From the NCBI GenBank assembly GCA_032209605.1, contig JASFXZ010000002.1, positions 57,290,431 to 57,354,430 on the forward strand: a stretch of 64,000 nucleotides of DNA, read 5' to 3'. The notes under the pieces were generated by a model that ran no database searches, was not told where the DNA came from, and worked only from the letters and a program-made list of their open reading frames with translations. Shown in pieces: positions 13,021 through 25,297 of the stretch. The position numbers and the translations under genes were made by a program. This DNA comes from Mactromeris polynyma. Taxonomy: Eukaryota > Mollusca > Bivalvia > Venerida > Mactridae. The first letter of the stretch is position 1. Every line of letters starts with the position of its first letter.

Positions 13021-13198
13021 CTGATGCTATCAGTATGCAGGAACAAAGTTAATTGTATATTGAGCACTACTTTGAATATCCGTATTCCTGAAGCATGTTA
13101 CTACAAATAATCAGATGTAAAGTCCTCAAAATAATAGTTTTGCAAGCAGCAAATGTCGTCAGTTTCATCTTTGTGGTTGTTATGAAAACATCCAGTGT

Positions 13199-16100
13199 TT
13201 AACCCTGGAATCTGATCTGGGTCAGACGAAGGTCACCGTCTATGCGTAGTGTATCAATGTGTGTCAGTGGTTGAATTCTGTGAGAAAACTCGACCAAGTG
13301 CTGGTTGTTCACGGCAACCTGTGTATAATTTAAAATATTAGATCAGACATATCTAAATATTAGCAATGATAATATCAGAATGGGATTAGAACAACTATAA
13401 GCATAAATGCAATACTTTGATCATTATAAGCCAGCAAATGTTTTAATTATGTAAATTTAAAGTTATAATGACCATTAAAACGAATCTGGAATTCAAATTA
13501 TTATCAAATTTCATGACATGATTATGATTATTATTTATATCTTTAACATTGAACCCTAAATTTACATATAGCATAAAACGAGCATTCTTACATATTATAC
13601 GTATGTTACATGTGTAGTGTAGTAAAGTTAGTAAATATACACAAGATTATAAGGCAACATACTATATAGTAATCTCTCATGCTCATGTTAGTAGCAAACA
13701 ATATGAGTAGCATAAAAAGCAGTTAATGTTAGTAAACAAATACACCATGTACTCATATTATATTTTGCCTCTAACAATTAAATATAAACTGCCTTGATAT
13801 TTCTCTAATTTGCAATCATATTTGTCAGTGAACGTCACCGGGTAATACTGCTGTGTTGTTGTTAAAGTTGTAATATACATGGAGTATTCTGACCGATACT
13901 GAAACATTTGAAGTTATTGAAGAAGTAATAAAGTTGTTGGTACTTCAGATGTACCATACCTTGAAACAATTTGGTTCAACCAAGACAATCAGTTCAAAGT
14001 TAGCATTAGGGGCAAAGGGGAAGAACGGTGCTCGCCTCTCCTCGGCACCCCAGTTGCCTTGCTTATGATTTTGTACAATAATGTTTCGGTCATTCCCGAA
14101 CGTAAATCTTGCATCAAAGCACATAGCTATCTCATGTGGTTCATGATGGGGTCCTTGTTGTAGGTACACAGTAAACCTGTAATATATCATTTCAGCTACA
14201 TGTAAAATTTGTTAATAAAAGTATCATTAATCTGGATCAGAAACAAGACTTATGGTATATACAGTAAAACCTCAATAATAAGACCACATTTGGTACCCTT
14301 GGAAACTGGTTTTCTTATTGAGGTGGTCTTCAATGGTTGAATAAAGAGCAAAACTTGAAAATTGTGGTCTTATTATTGAGATGGTCTTTATGTGAGGTTT
14401 TACTGTATTTAGTTAGTGGTCTGCCATACAACGAGTTCCAGAGAATAAGACCATTCTGGGCTTGATGTTATTAAACTGAGTTTAAGTCTAAGCATGAAAC
14501 CTAGCCATTGGTTGATTTAAAGACTGAGCTCAGAAACAGCCAATCAGAGGCTTGAGTTTTTAGACTGGTCTCAAACATTACTTTTTAACCTCCCGTCATC
14601 TACACTATAAACAAACTAAAGCTGGTTCCATTCCACCCACAGGAGATTCTCTCAAGTTATCTCCCTTGATATATCCGTTCTAAAGTACATATACAATACA
14701 GTATCCTATAGAATGGACATAGGAAGGGTGATAACTTGTGAAATCTCCTATGATTCTCCCAGTGCATTCTACACACACATGGATTAGTTTGCTGAAATGC
14801 TTTTCAATCTTTGAAGTGGTTCCCATGTGTTGGATGTACTCGTGGTAGTTGATTCTCTGGATAGTGGATGAAACCTTAACATGGGAACACCCCAAATTTG
14901 AAACAATTGTTAGTGTCAAGCAATTTTACATACAACAGCAATAAAAGCTCTGCATGAACACAAAACTCAAAGCAAACTAACACACAAAACAATAAAAGTG
15001 AATGCCTCTGAATGTGTTGAACAATCCAATCCTAAATTGTGGGTAGACACAATTGTTTTTATTATGAGTTATGCCAATTTTTTTATACATTTTTCGATGT
15101 TGAGAGAAACTTTTTTTTTCATAACCACCCTTGACCTTTGTTCAGAGGCATAAGAGTATAAATATGTATCAAGAAAGGTTGAGTACATTTAGTTTCATTC
15201 AGGAAAATGTGTGGCTTTCGATTGGGAGAATAAGTAGTGGCCAGTGTTCGAAGAAAGCCATTAGCACAGATTGGACTGTATGAAGACAGAGCTTACAACT
15301 CAAATTAATGAAATAAGTTTGATACATTGTCCATGCAGCATTGGCATTTCCAGTCATTGAAGTCATAGCATGAACAATACTTATCAAAACAGCTAACCAG
15401 CCATGTAAGGTGCATGTAAGTGGTCATATTGTGACGAAGCTTCATGAAATATTGTGAATTTTTGACAGACATGACGGGACTTTATTGATAGTTCAATATA
15501 TCATTATCACAATTTGTGTTAGTTGCTACAATTGAATTCTATTGTAAAGTTGTCCCATATATTTATCTAAAACCACATGAGACTGTAGGGTTCTCTCCCT
15601 TTATCCCTTCTACAGTTCTCTCCTTTTATTCCATCCATTGTATATGTACTATATATACTATAGAATGAACAAAAGGAGAGAACCATAGAAGGGATAAAGG
15701 GAGAGAACTATAGAAGAGATAAAGGGAGAGAACTAATGACAATCTCCTGTGTTTAAAACTGTGTGAAATCGTACTGGCTAGTAAGTTGTTTATATTCATA
15801 TATATGCTGTGTCTCCAAACAGTGCGGCTATAATAAGAAGATTCACTGTATGTACAACTAGCTCCTGATAGACAAACAATGCCATCATACATAAATTACC
15901 ATATACCTTAAAAGAATATGCATCAACCATTATGATAATTTCAAAGAACATGTTTGGTTGAAAAAGAAAATGGCTGATATCTCTCTCCTCTTTACCCCAG
16001 TTGCCACCTTGTTTTAGCATTCCTTACAATTACGTGGTTGTCGTTGCCAAAATGGAAACGTGCATCGAAGTGAAAACCGATAATATCATAATTCTCCAAG

Positions 16101-19100
16101 TTAAATGTCATCCTTAAAAACGGTATATCTTAGATTGTAAGTCAATGGCGTAGTATTAATATACATCTCAGACGTGCAACAACAAACAGAACTACAGAAA
16201 AACCTCAATAATAAGACCACCCTTGGGACCATAGAAAACGTAATAATGAGGTTTAATATAGAACACAACAGTGAAATGGACTTGAAAATTGAGGTGGTCT
16301 TATTATCAGGCATGAGAATTTTCCGCAGATTTGACGCTCGCAAGAGTCGTTTTTGAGACAATTTAAGCCATCTTAGATGCCCCCTGTACCCATTGCCGAA
16401 TTTCAGATGATTTAGAATTTTGCATTCTCATGCCTGTATTAAGGTGGTCTTTAAGTGAGGTTTTACTGTATTATATTTCACATGTCAATATCTTGAGAAT
16501 GCCACAGTTAGATTTTATGATTGGCATGTGTAGCAATAATCAGTCAAATATGACTTAAATTAGAATGTATTGATAATGACAAAGTAGAGAGAAATTTAAT
16601 CAGCTTGTTGCTTTTAGTTTAGGAATTGTATGAACATTCTATTTCCATACAGATATCTATTCTGTGATATTTGTTCATTTTGAGTATGTTCATTAGCACT
16701 CTCATCATTTGAGTGATGATTATTTCAGCGGACGCGAGATCTGAGTATTTAAAATACAATAATGTATGATTTAACAGCTAACTGAAACTACCTGATTATC
16801 AAGTAATGTTATCAATGACCACTATCAAAAACTGGAATACTCCAATCTAAAAATGAAACTGACGGGTTCAAAATAGGGCTGCAATGATACAGGTGTTTCT
16901 CAGTTCGATTACTACCCTTTCAGTTTTCAGTTTATTTGTTCGGTTACATAAATATATGAAATACATAAACTTATCAATTACTGAAAGTTTTATGACATGT
17001 AATGACCAGACATGAACATTTGACTAGATACATAGAATAAATTACGAAATAAAGAAGGATAATGACTAGAAATAGAACTTCATATCCAGCAATTAAAAAA
17101 AACAGTTCCAATAGCTGCGTAACTAAATGATACTGAGTACACACTTATGAGTTCTGTGACTAGAGCATTGCTTAAAGAATAAAAATGTCATCTGACGTAC
17201 TGAATCGAATATGACAAAGACTGTACTGAACCAAACCGTGAGAACACACAAATTAAAAATAAGTTGAACCAAACTTTCAGGTTATCATGCCTAGCAAAAA
17301 ACATGATAAAGTGCATCTTTATGTTATTCAAAGTGAGCCGATACAACAAGTATGAATGTATTGACAATGTACGAGAGATGGTATAAGACTAATCTATTGA
17401 CCTACCTGCTTCCGTTGGGGTTAGGGATTCCACTGATGAAAATCATCTTGTTTGGATACAAGCTTCCCATATTTTGAACAAATGGGACAGGCTGAAATGT
17501 TATTTTAAAAACATGAACGTCAAAATACGAACTTTTCTACAGACAACCATCTGCTCAAACAATGACTGATGTAACAAAAAAAGCACACTGACTTATTTTA
17601 GAAATGTCAACATGTTGTCATTTTTAATGTTTGTGTATTGTCAAAAAAGAACTAGGTATTGTGTATGTATATTTTACCGATACATGTTAATGTTCCAATC
17701 TCAGTAATAATATGATGTTACCTCAATATCAAGACAACCAATGGATCTATAGACAGTCGGTCCTAGTTGTAAGGTGGTCTGATGATTGAGTGAAATTATG
17801 GGAAAAATTGACAACAAGTCCTTAAAGAATATGTTCATGATTTCACGAAAATACTTAAGTTTTTACTTAACTTAACGAACAACTAAATAAGTTTAATTGG
17901 CTATCAAATGATTTGTCTTTAAACCTATGTTTCAGTATTAGCAATTTATAGTATAAATTTATCGAAAGAGCATCATATGACATTATTTATCATTTTCTCA
18001 TCATTTATTTATTAATATCTTTTAAGACTGATACTAGATACTAAAGAATTTACTCAGGTATATTTCTTAGTTATAACTCATTTACCTGTAGACACTGGTG
18101 ATTATTTGATATTGACAAAACAAATACTATTTTTTCTTGTGCGGAAGTCAAAACTTCCAAACCTTTAGATTGCACATGTTGAAACAATTGATAAATATAT
18201 CTAAGACAGTTACTGGCTTCATACAAATGTTTTTTCGTGAAATCAGTGCCTGGTCTTATTGTAGAGATGTCAAGGTGGTCTCTAAGTGAGACTAATCAGT
18301 TTGATACAAGAACCCGTGACTAGTACTTGTACCTGCAATACTTACAGGGTTGTATATCGGAGATGCAGGGCTGGGGTAGCTTGCTCCGCCTCCTCCATGA
18401 TGGTTTATTCCTGGATACTGTAATATACAACACGGATATGTTCATATATTGTCAATCAAAATATATGTATTTTTTTCTAAAAGATTAACAGATCTCAAGG
18501 TTATTTAGAGAGAGAAGAGATTCCATGTAAGTATGTATGTGGTATTGAACCAGCAACTGTATGTCATTTGAAGTGCGTAATATTATTATTATTATTATTA
18601 CCATATTATTGTTACTTGGAAAAATCAATTAATAGTTTTTTTGTGACACAAATGTTTTTAAAGGTGAAACCTATTGTCAATTTGATAATTAACACAATTT
18701 ACACTATACATAAGAATAAAAGATTTATATAACAAATTGCTTCAAAAATATCATTTTTAATAAAACACCTGTGTAAGCTAATTTAGGATTATTATCAGGG
18801 TTATTATATAAATGGACTGAAGTTGCTAGCGTCAACCCATCGCATACAGGGTACTGTTTCTGATGTGCAGCGTTTGCTAATTTGTTCACCAATGCTCCAG
18901 CAAATTTCCCTGTAGCTCCCCCAATACCAGTCCTGTGTCCGCGGTGTCCATGATTGTGGTGACCCTGTTAGTGCATTGCAGGAAAAGGCTAAGACAATAA
19001 TTTAACAAGAGAGAAAATTTATAAAGAAAGTTCAATACACTCAGGAGATTGTCACGAGTTATCACCCTTTATCCTGTCTAGGTATCTCTCCCTTTATCCC

Positions 19101-22100
19101 TTCTATAAAATGGAGAGCACTCTAGACAGGATAAAGGGAGAGAACTCTATCAATCTCCTGTGACTCATACATAACAACCAGTTAAAGGCATGAGATTCAG
19201 TGTTAATTAATACATATAGATACAGTGAAAACCTCAGTTATAGGACCACCTTCGGTTCTGGAGAAAGTCGGTCTTAATTGTGAGGTGGTTTGATAATTCA
19301 GTTAAAGTATGGCAGAAAAATAATAGCAAGTCCATGAATTTATGATCTTAATAATAAAGTGGTCTTAATTTCGAGATGGTCTTTAAGTGAGGTCTTAATG
19401 TAATATATGCCATAAAGCAAAATAATAATAACACTTTAAGTGACATAATGGTATTACATAATTATGATAAGATTTCACATCCATGAATATAAGTAAAATG
19501 AATATATAAACATATTTAAAGCTGTGATGACAGACTTGAAGAAAACATGTACAAATTAGTATAAAAATAAGCACAATATGTGAAAATGATTCCATTATTT
19601 TCTACTTACAACATAAACAATGCAATGAAGGAAATCTTACATCATGAGTGTTACTCATATATGAAAGTCCTTGTAATGAGACTATGACGATACAGATATG
19701 ATTGACACATATAAACAATCAATTAACACCAAAATTCTCATAGCAGTATATGATCATTAGTCACCTAAATGTTAAGTATAATACTTTAGTATAACGGTGT
19801 TTGAACTAAATAGTGTTGAATAGACGGTATGTGCTACGTCCATTAAAACCAACCCAATAATGTAGTCCACAAACAATGGTAACACATTGTAAAGTATACT
19901 ATATATCAAACAATGAACATGCTAATGTCCAACTACACCTACATGAACACCCGTCCATGTCCACTATCTTAAAACACATCAAGTCAGCTCGAAGGGGACT
20001 GGGTCGTCTGTGTCAGGGTGGTTAAGGGCAACACTTCCAGTCACTTGCCTCTCAAGAATGTTGATTCGAGCAACAACTAGTATTGTTCAAGCAAAGACAT
20101 CATCCAGCTTGCTAACTGAGGATTCAGAATTGTATTTAGGAGCCTTATCGGATATATGATGGTATTCCTTATAAACACGTGTACTCCGTTTTCATCGGCT
20201 TTAAAGCCATTGTTAACATTATTTGTTCAGTTCTCCATGGCGATCACTTGACCTAATCAGTTTTTCTGGAACATATAATCAACCAGTAACCTTCTAATCT
20301 ACCCTTCCTCAAGCAGCTGACAACTACCTCACATGAATCAGAGACGAAGGACTTAAGGACCGTCGCCATATGTCACAGGACAGGACCTCCCGTCTGGGAA
20401 TGGAACACAGAGCTGCTTGGTGATGGTCTAGTACCAACTATACTAACCAACCAGGCTTTCCTCGGTAAACGCTACAAAGACGACAACATTAGTTTTACTA
20501 TATCGGTTTGTCCTTATACTCTACAAATATACTACGATATTAAGGTTTGTTGTAGCAGATTATAAGCAAGTGTTAACAAGTTCATGCAGATGTATTTGTG
20601 AGATAGAAATCTTACCGGAACATGTTTTCCGTCAAAGCGAATCTTTTGCACTTTGATTCCTTGCTCTACTGAGATATGTGTGACTCGATGCTTCTGAATA
20701 CGATGGTTATAGTCACAGAAATGCCTTCCATTCACTGACACCTGTAATAAAATATAATCAATATTTACTACTTTTTACGAATTAGAAATTTAAATTACGT
20801 CATTTTTATTCAAAACGTTATTCCAAGAAATAACAAGCAAAAAATACAATCAGTATTTTCTGTCTCCAAGTTTTAATAACGTTTGTCTTATTGAAGCGTT
20901 ATCGTAAAAAACGTGTCAAACTACTATGTTCATGAATCAAATTCAAACTTTAAGACCGTAAAAGGGCAGTAAATTGATAGCTATAAACATCATACATATA
21001 GTAAATATACAGAGGCAAATTCGGCAGTCTGCAGTAGCAAAGTCACCACAAACCACGAGGTTTCCCCACGCAGGAATGTATACGTACATCGCGGGAAGTA
21101 GCTGGATTAGTAACTTACTGAATACTGATGTGGCATGACATGAATTGTAACTTCACAACGTTGCCCTTTATGGAAGGGAAATCCACCATGACGTTCTTCC
21201 ATTCCCCAGGCTCCTCCTAAAAAGCTGTTTCTTACTACCTAAAGTCATTAAGGAAAGCGTATAAGTCACTCCACCACGGCGATAATTAGCATTAACATAA
21301 TATGCCGATCTTCGCCGTATCCTGACGAACAGTTACGATTGCGTTTAAAGTACAAACAAAGACATCATCTCAACATCTCAGCAGTTTCCGTAATTTGTTT
21401 TTAAATAATAGCAGAGGGGATCCGATTGTCAAAGGCATGTATAAGATTTGAATTCTGGCGCTAACTGGATAAAGTACACGAGGCTTTACGTCCGAAAGGT
21501 CAATAAAACAAGCGGAGAATGTACGAGTGATTCTTTGCGCAGATGTTGATCGAGTTACCCCCCTTTAACACGTGAGTATCTCTCGTGCATCCGAGCAGAA
21601 TATTTGCATTTGCAGAAGATATAAATCATTTAGTCTGATATCACATTCACTACCCTTAACTGAACCATCACAAATACTGACAATAGGAATCGGAATTATA
21701 ATTACCTGATTGTCAGTGAATCTTGGGTTAAACACGAAGGCACATTCACTTCGTGGATCGATGCTGCCTCCAGCTTGTAAGGATACCAAAAATCTGTGAG
21801 ATTGAAATTTCATATCATTTTAATAATGAAAGTGTAGTAGTTGTATTATAGTCTTACAACAATGATGTAGTTATAACCATTTCTATTACACACAGACCAA
21901 AGCTACGCGTTCATTCAGTTGGCAATACCATGTTAACTCGAACGTGCAGTCATTGTCCACGATCACAAATCGGCCATATTTCTGGGATAGCTGGATTCCC
22001 CAAGATGTTTTTAACGTATTTTGTCCTCAAAATTTAAAGTATTCGTGTGATACTGGGTTCTAGCTAAGATTGAATTAGCAACACCAATGAAATTGTTCCC

Positions 22101-25047
22101 CAGATATCTTAAACTTGTTGCAAAATGTTGGATACACAACTTAATCTGACTAGAAATTAACCTCGAATGATTTAATACAATTATTGTCTACTAAAAAGAA
22201 GCAAACTTAAAGTTACCCATTGTGATGATGTTCTGGGACACCAGTGAGATGTATCTGCATACCATCGTTTAAACCTCCTGGAATAGGGGCTACGTACGGT
22301 ATACCCTGTAATAAATACTTCCTTCCATATAAAGCATACCGACAGGCTTAAAGATAATAACTAATTGACTTAGTAAGGAAATGGGTAACTGATCATGGCG
22401 TAAAAACACACATAATCTAGGGTGTCAAGTGTTTTGTATGGGCTGACAGATAAAATAATTCATTTTGCTCCTCAAAGTGCGTAACTTGATAACAGGTTTA
22501 TTTCTAAAATAAATCCAAAGCGAATTATTTATTGTTCCTGATCGGGATTTGCTTATTGTTGCTATGGAAACATCCTACACTCTACCAGTCCTGTGGTAAG
22601 ACATATTATATCAAGACAGATAGGAGAATTTATCCGTTTGTATTCCCGTACCTTGCTTACACTGTTTTTTCAAATCATTATACCATATATCATCAGAAAT
22701 TAATATAAATTAAGGAACAGGTGTTTGTGACCTTGACAGCATACCTTGTGCAAGTTTGAGTGCTGGAGTTGTGTGTGTGTATTTCAAAATAAAGGTGACA
22801 AAAACGCTCACCAACACCTGGATTACAAACTTCAAGGTCGTATGAAACACGATAGTTTCTTTAAACGCTCACCAACACCCGGATGCATGCATACATTACA
22901 AACTTCAAGGTCGTATGAAACACGATAGTTTCGTTAAACGCTCACCAACACCCGGATGTTCTAAAACATGTCGTTTCTGTATAATGAATGGCCACTTTGT
23001 AAGAACAACATGTCACAAACTTTAGTTTATGACTTCTTGAGCCTGTACATGTTAATTACTAAAAACACTATTAGTGTGATGTATATGACATGTATTTGTA
23101 AGTCTTTATTTATGTAATGGGTGAGAAACATATTGTTTAAATCTTAATTTATTAACAATGCAATGATATTTGAAATCTTTATTCGTTTAATAGTCTTCGT
23201 GTTTATCTTAACAATACTCATAATTGTAAATATATACCACAAGAGTAGAAAAACGTGATGGTGGTCGACTGTATGGTGAAATACTTGTCCTCAAAGTCTG
23301 ACTTTACACGTATAACAAAAAAATGAATCTCCAAATTAGTATGAGGAAACTATTGGAGTGATAATCACTCGAGCTGATATTTGTATTTTAATGACACGAC
23401 AGCAAAAATCACACATTTTCAGATCTGACAATAAAACAATGTCTATTCTAATAAGTCATGTTTCTACTCGATCAGAATGGACACGCCCATATGGTTTAGT
23501 TGGGACAACATTGGAACACATAATTGTATTACATGTTCATCTTTATACTTGGTCTGCATCACAGTAGACTGGTTTTGGTAACACATAATGAACACGTGTC
23601 TTGTCATTTGTGAAATCATTTAGTTAGCAAGTCCATTACATGCACGTTGAATTGTATCGTGCTGGCTACCAAATGGCTTAACAATTTTAAACATTAGCAA
23701 AATGACAATTAATTAGCGTATTTCGATAAATAACATTTAAAAATTATGATTTACTTTAACATTAACACATGAAACGCCTTTTTGACGTTGTGGGTAAACA
23801 GCAATGGATGTTGTAAACCCCGTCCGATCCGTACCGTTTCGACGCGTTTACATGTGCGCACCGTTAAATTCATTATACTACGTTTATTGATCGATTTTTC
23901 GTACACCAGTCTGAAAACGGTTTCGGATTCGTATTCAATTTTGTTCGTATTTTCTTTATTTTCGTCCACAATCGATACGGTTGGAAACGAAAAATTTAAA
24001 AAGAGCTAAAAGTCGATATCTATTTGTTTTCCATTTTAGCAAAAAATACACTCGCCGGTTTTGTAATCCGATTAATAAAAAGTAGTGGCCTAATAAAGCT
24101 TTATTTTTGTTGTCATTTGTCCTGAATGTGTAATCAACAGGTCATAAACATTCGCCATAGTGTTCCCACATCATTCACTAATGCGTGCTTATCAGTAACC
24201 TGATACTAGGATGAGTATTCGCATTGGCTGTGGGAATTGTAAAACCGAGGTATCTCGTGCTTAGCATGATAAGGGCTAAACATAAAATGCACTTGGAACG
24301 GTTTTGTTTCCGATACAAAATAGTCCGCCCTCAATTAATAGATTTCTCTGTTTACGCTCTCAAAAGCAGGTCTTAGCAAAGAAATCATCACCACAACACT
24401 TAAACAATAATTCTGGAACAAGAATTTTCCATTTACGACGAAATTCTCACGATAGTAATTATTCGGAGACAAGCATATATTTACATTAAGAGCAATATGC
24501 AAATCCATCAAAAAGACAAAGGAAAAGGAAATTTAAGTAGTACGGCGGTTGGTGACGTCATGATCAATTAGACATTTGATGGGTTTATGCAAATCACACG
24601 CAGTGATACATAGAGCGGTATCAAATGTGTCTAACTCTGATACGGCTGTTTCCAAAATTACGGTTACTAAAGACATGGGGCTAACGCCCCAGTCTAAAAA
24701 TAGAGGTTTGACCACAACACTCATAGCTGCCTTATCACGTTAGGTGAAACGGCTATACTGTGTACATTACAATAGCTTGTCTAATACATACATTCACTAG
24801 ATTTGTAAATAGTTCAAAGATTATTTCAGAAATTAACATTGTCCTGTCTAATAAATAGATTTAACAGAAAGGTCAGAGGTCACATATCAGAATTTATCTA
24901 TATATCCAAAAAAAATCACGAAAAGTAAAGTACGTGTTAATGCAAGAAAGATAGTACAACACATTAAACAAACCGGAGTAAACACATTGAATATATTATT
25001 CAAAACAAAGAAGTCAATCTTACCGGTTTGTGCACAACGTTCGCCAT
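13199..25047 (-). CDS. Tandem-repeat galectin gene 2 (complete, 352 aa as assembled)
   Basis: Minus-strand coding exons: 25024-25047, 22217-22305, 21706-21793, 21119-21238, 20616-20741, 18848-18964, 18346-18417, 17406-17491, 13960-14176 and 13199-13318 (stop TAA). All boundaries are GT-AG, phases join, and the total is 1059 nt. CRD1 is residues 9-149, the linker 150-212, CRD2 213-352. CRD1 keeps N60, P61, R62, N71, W78, E81 and R83 of the sugar site, but the usual histidine is V58. CRD2 has CFDAR (260-264), so the His, Asn and Pro of H-x-N-P-R are Cys, Asp and Ala, while VQN, W283, E286 and R288 remain. The linker contains GHHNHGHRGHRTG and a Gly/Ala helix-like stretch. CRD2 ends IDGDLRLTQIRFQG. 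Galectins act in the cytosol or after non-classical export; in molluscs they commonly act as haemocyte pattern receptors. The start was chosen by match to gene 1. Confidence 0.92.
14262..14405. mobile_element. 144-bp pogo-like MITE, best-preserved copy
   Basis: Begins CAGTAAAACCTCAATAATA and ends GTGAGGTTTTACTG, perfect inverted termini flanked by TA on both sides (14260-14261, 14406-14407). Internal halves repeat GAGGTGGTCTT. It lies between galectin 2 exons 8 and 9. Confidence 0.85.
14641..14750. mobile_element. Fold-back MITE (CAGGAGATT family), diverged copy
   Basis: AGGAGATTCTCTCAAGTTAT at the left and TGATAACTTGTGAAATCTCC at the right form the inverted ends. Intron of galectin 2. Confidence 0.6.
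15579..15749. mobile_element. Fold-back MITE (CAGGAGATT family) with internal triplication
   Basis: The right half carries three successive versions of agaaGGGATAAAGGGAGAGAAC-type units and ends GACAATCTCCTG; the left half carries the reverse complement ttctctccctttatccc twice. The hairpin loop is near 15650. Confidence 0.7.
15907..16112 (-). pseudogene. Alternative galectin CRD2 central exon, frameshifted
   Basis: This is a second version of gene 2 exon 9 (13960-14176). It has the same splice phases: acceptor TTTTTAAG before G-ATG-ACA and donor AAG-GTATAT. It encodes GFHFDARFHFGND, VIVRN and, one frame later, GNWGKEERD followed by NMFFEIIIMVDAYSFK. The exon is 206 nt; one base too many in the run GCTAAAACAAGG puts the second half out of frame. 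Without it the exon would be an in-phase alternative with the sugar-site histidine that the other exon lacks. It could be a dead duplicate, or a mutually exclusive exon with an assembly error in a short A run. Confidence 0.8.
16195..16468. mobile_element. pogo-like MITE interrupted by a nested MITE
   Basis: Ends CAGAAAAACCTCAATAATAA and GTGAGGTTTTACTG, with TA on both flanks (16193-16194, 16469-16470). The middle, 16307-16436, is a different element; without it the unit is about 140 bp, like 14262-14405. Confidence 0.8.
16307..16436. mobile_element. 130-bp nested MITE with 13-bp perfect TIRs
   Basis: Terminal inverted repeats CAGGCATGAGAAT and ATTCTCATGCCTG are exact. TAT occurs immediately on each side (16304-16306, 16437-16439), a likely 3-bp target duplication. 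It sits inside the pogo-like MITE, so it is the younger insertion. Confidence 0.8.
19042..19160. mobile_element. Fold-back MITE, copy-2 counterpart of 1025-1144
   Basis: Same inverted ends and the same insertion point as in copy 1, so inherited through the duplication. Confidence 0.7.
19223..19400. mobile_element. Decayed pogo-like MITE, copy-2 counterpart of 1207-1354
   Basis: CAGTGAAAACCTCAGTTATA at the left and GTGGTCTTTAAGTGAGGTC near the right. It retains an internal piece that copy 1 lost. Confidence 0.6.
22797..22965. repeat. Local triplication, 61-75 bp unit
   Basis: The unit AAACGCTCACCAACACC...AAACTTCAAGGTCGTATG...ACGATAGTTTC occurs nearly three times in copy 2 and once in copy 1 (about 4410-4490). 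In intron 1 of galectin 2. Confidence 0.8.
23632..24705. other. Intron segment without counterpart in copy 1
   Basis: Both copies share GAAATCATTTAGTTAGCAAG before and a CACAACACTCATAGC stretch after, but the DNA between (here and 5360-6178) is unrelated. Around 23770-24060 it is unusually rich in CpG for this window. No gene family or element was recognised. Confidence 0.6.
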
Positions 25048-25089
25048 TTTCTGTCTTTGTTATTTGATATCACACGCCGTTGTGTGTTA

Positions 25090-25098
25090 TATTTTATA
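25090..25098 (-). promoter_or_regulatory. TATA box of galectin gene 2
   Basis: TATAAAATA on the minus strand, 43-51 bases upstream of the ATG at 25047. The E-box seen at gene 1 is replaced here by TGATAAGA (GATAAG at 25115-25120). Confidence 0.6.
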
Positions 25099-25297
25099 GT
25101 ACAGTGACAGGTATGATAAGATCCTTATAAATCTTCCGGGTTATCTGTCAATCCCAGTCCTACACAAAGAAAACTTCTCTTGCTCATTTTGCTGATAAGA
25201 TTTTCGAAAATTGATAATGACCGATATCAGTAGCGTAGCTGTGTATATTCTTGCGTGAGTTTGCTTCATATTTAAAGAAGATCAGGAGAACGAGCAT

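Larger units (their letters stand above)
10455..13198. other. Convergent intergenic region and 3' UTRs (RTRAF and galectin 2)
   Basis: RTRAF (plus) and galectin 2 (minus) end towards each other here. I see no convincing exon. It holds a poly-G tract at 11127-11140 and a small MITE at 11484-11579. The open frames in it (for example 11980-12300) have low-complexity composition and no recognisable motif. Confidence 0.6.
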
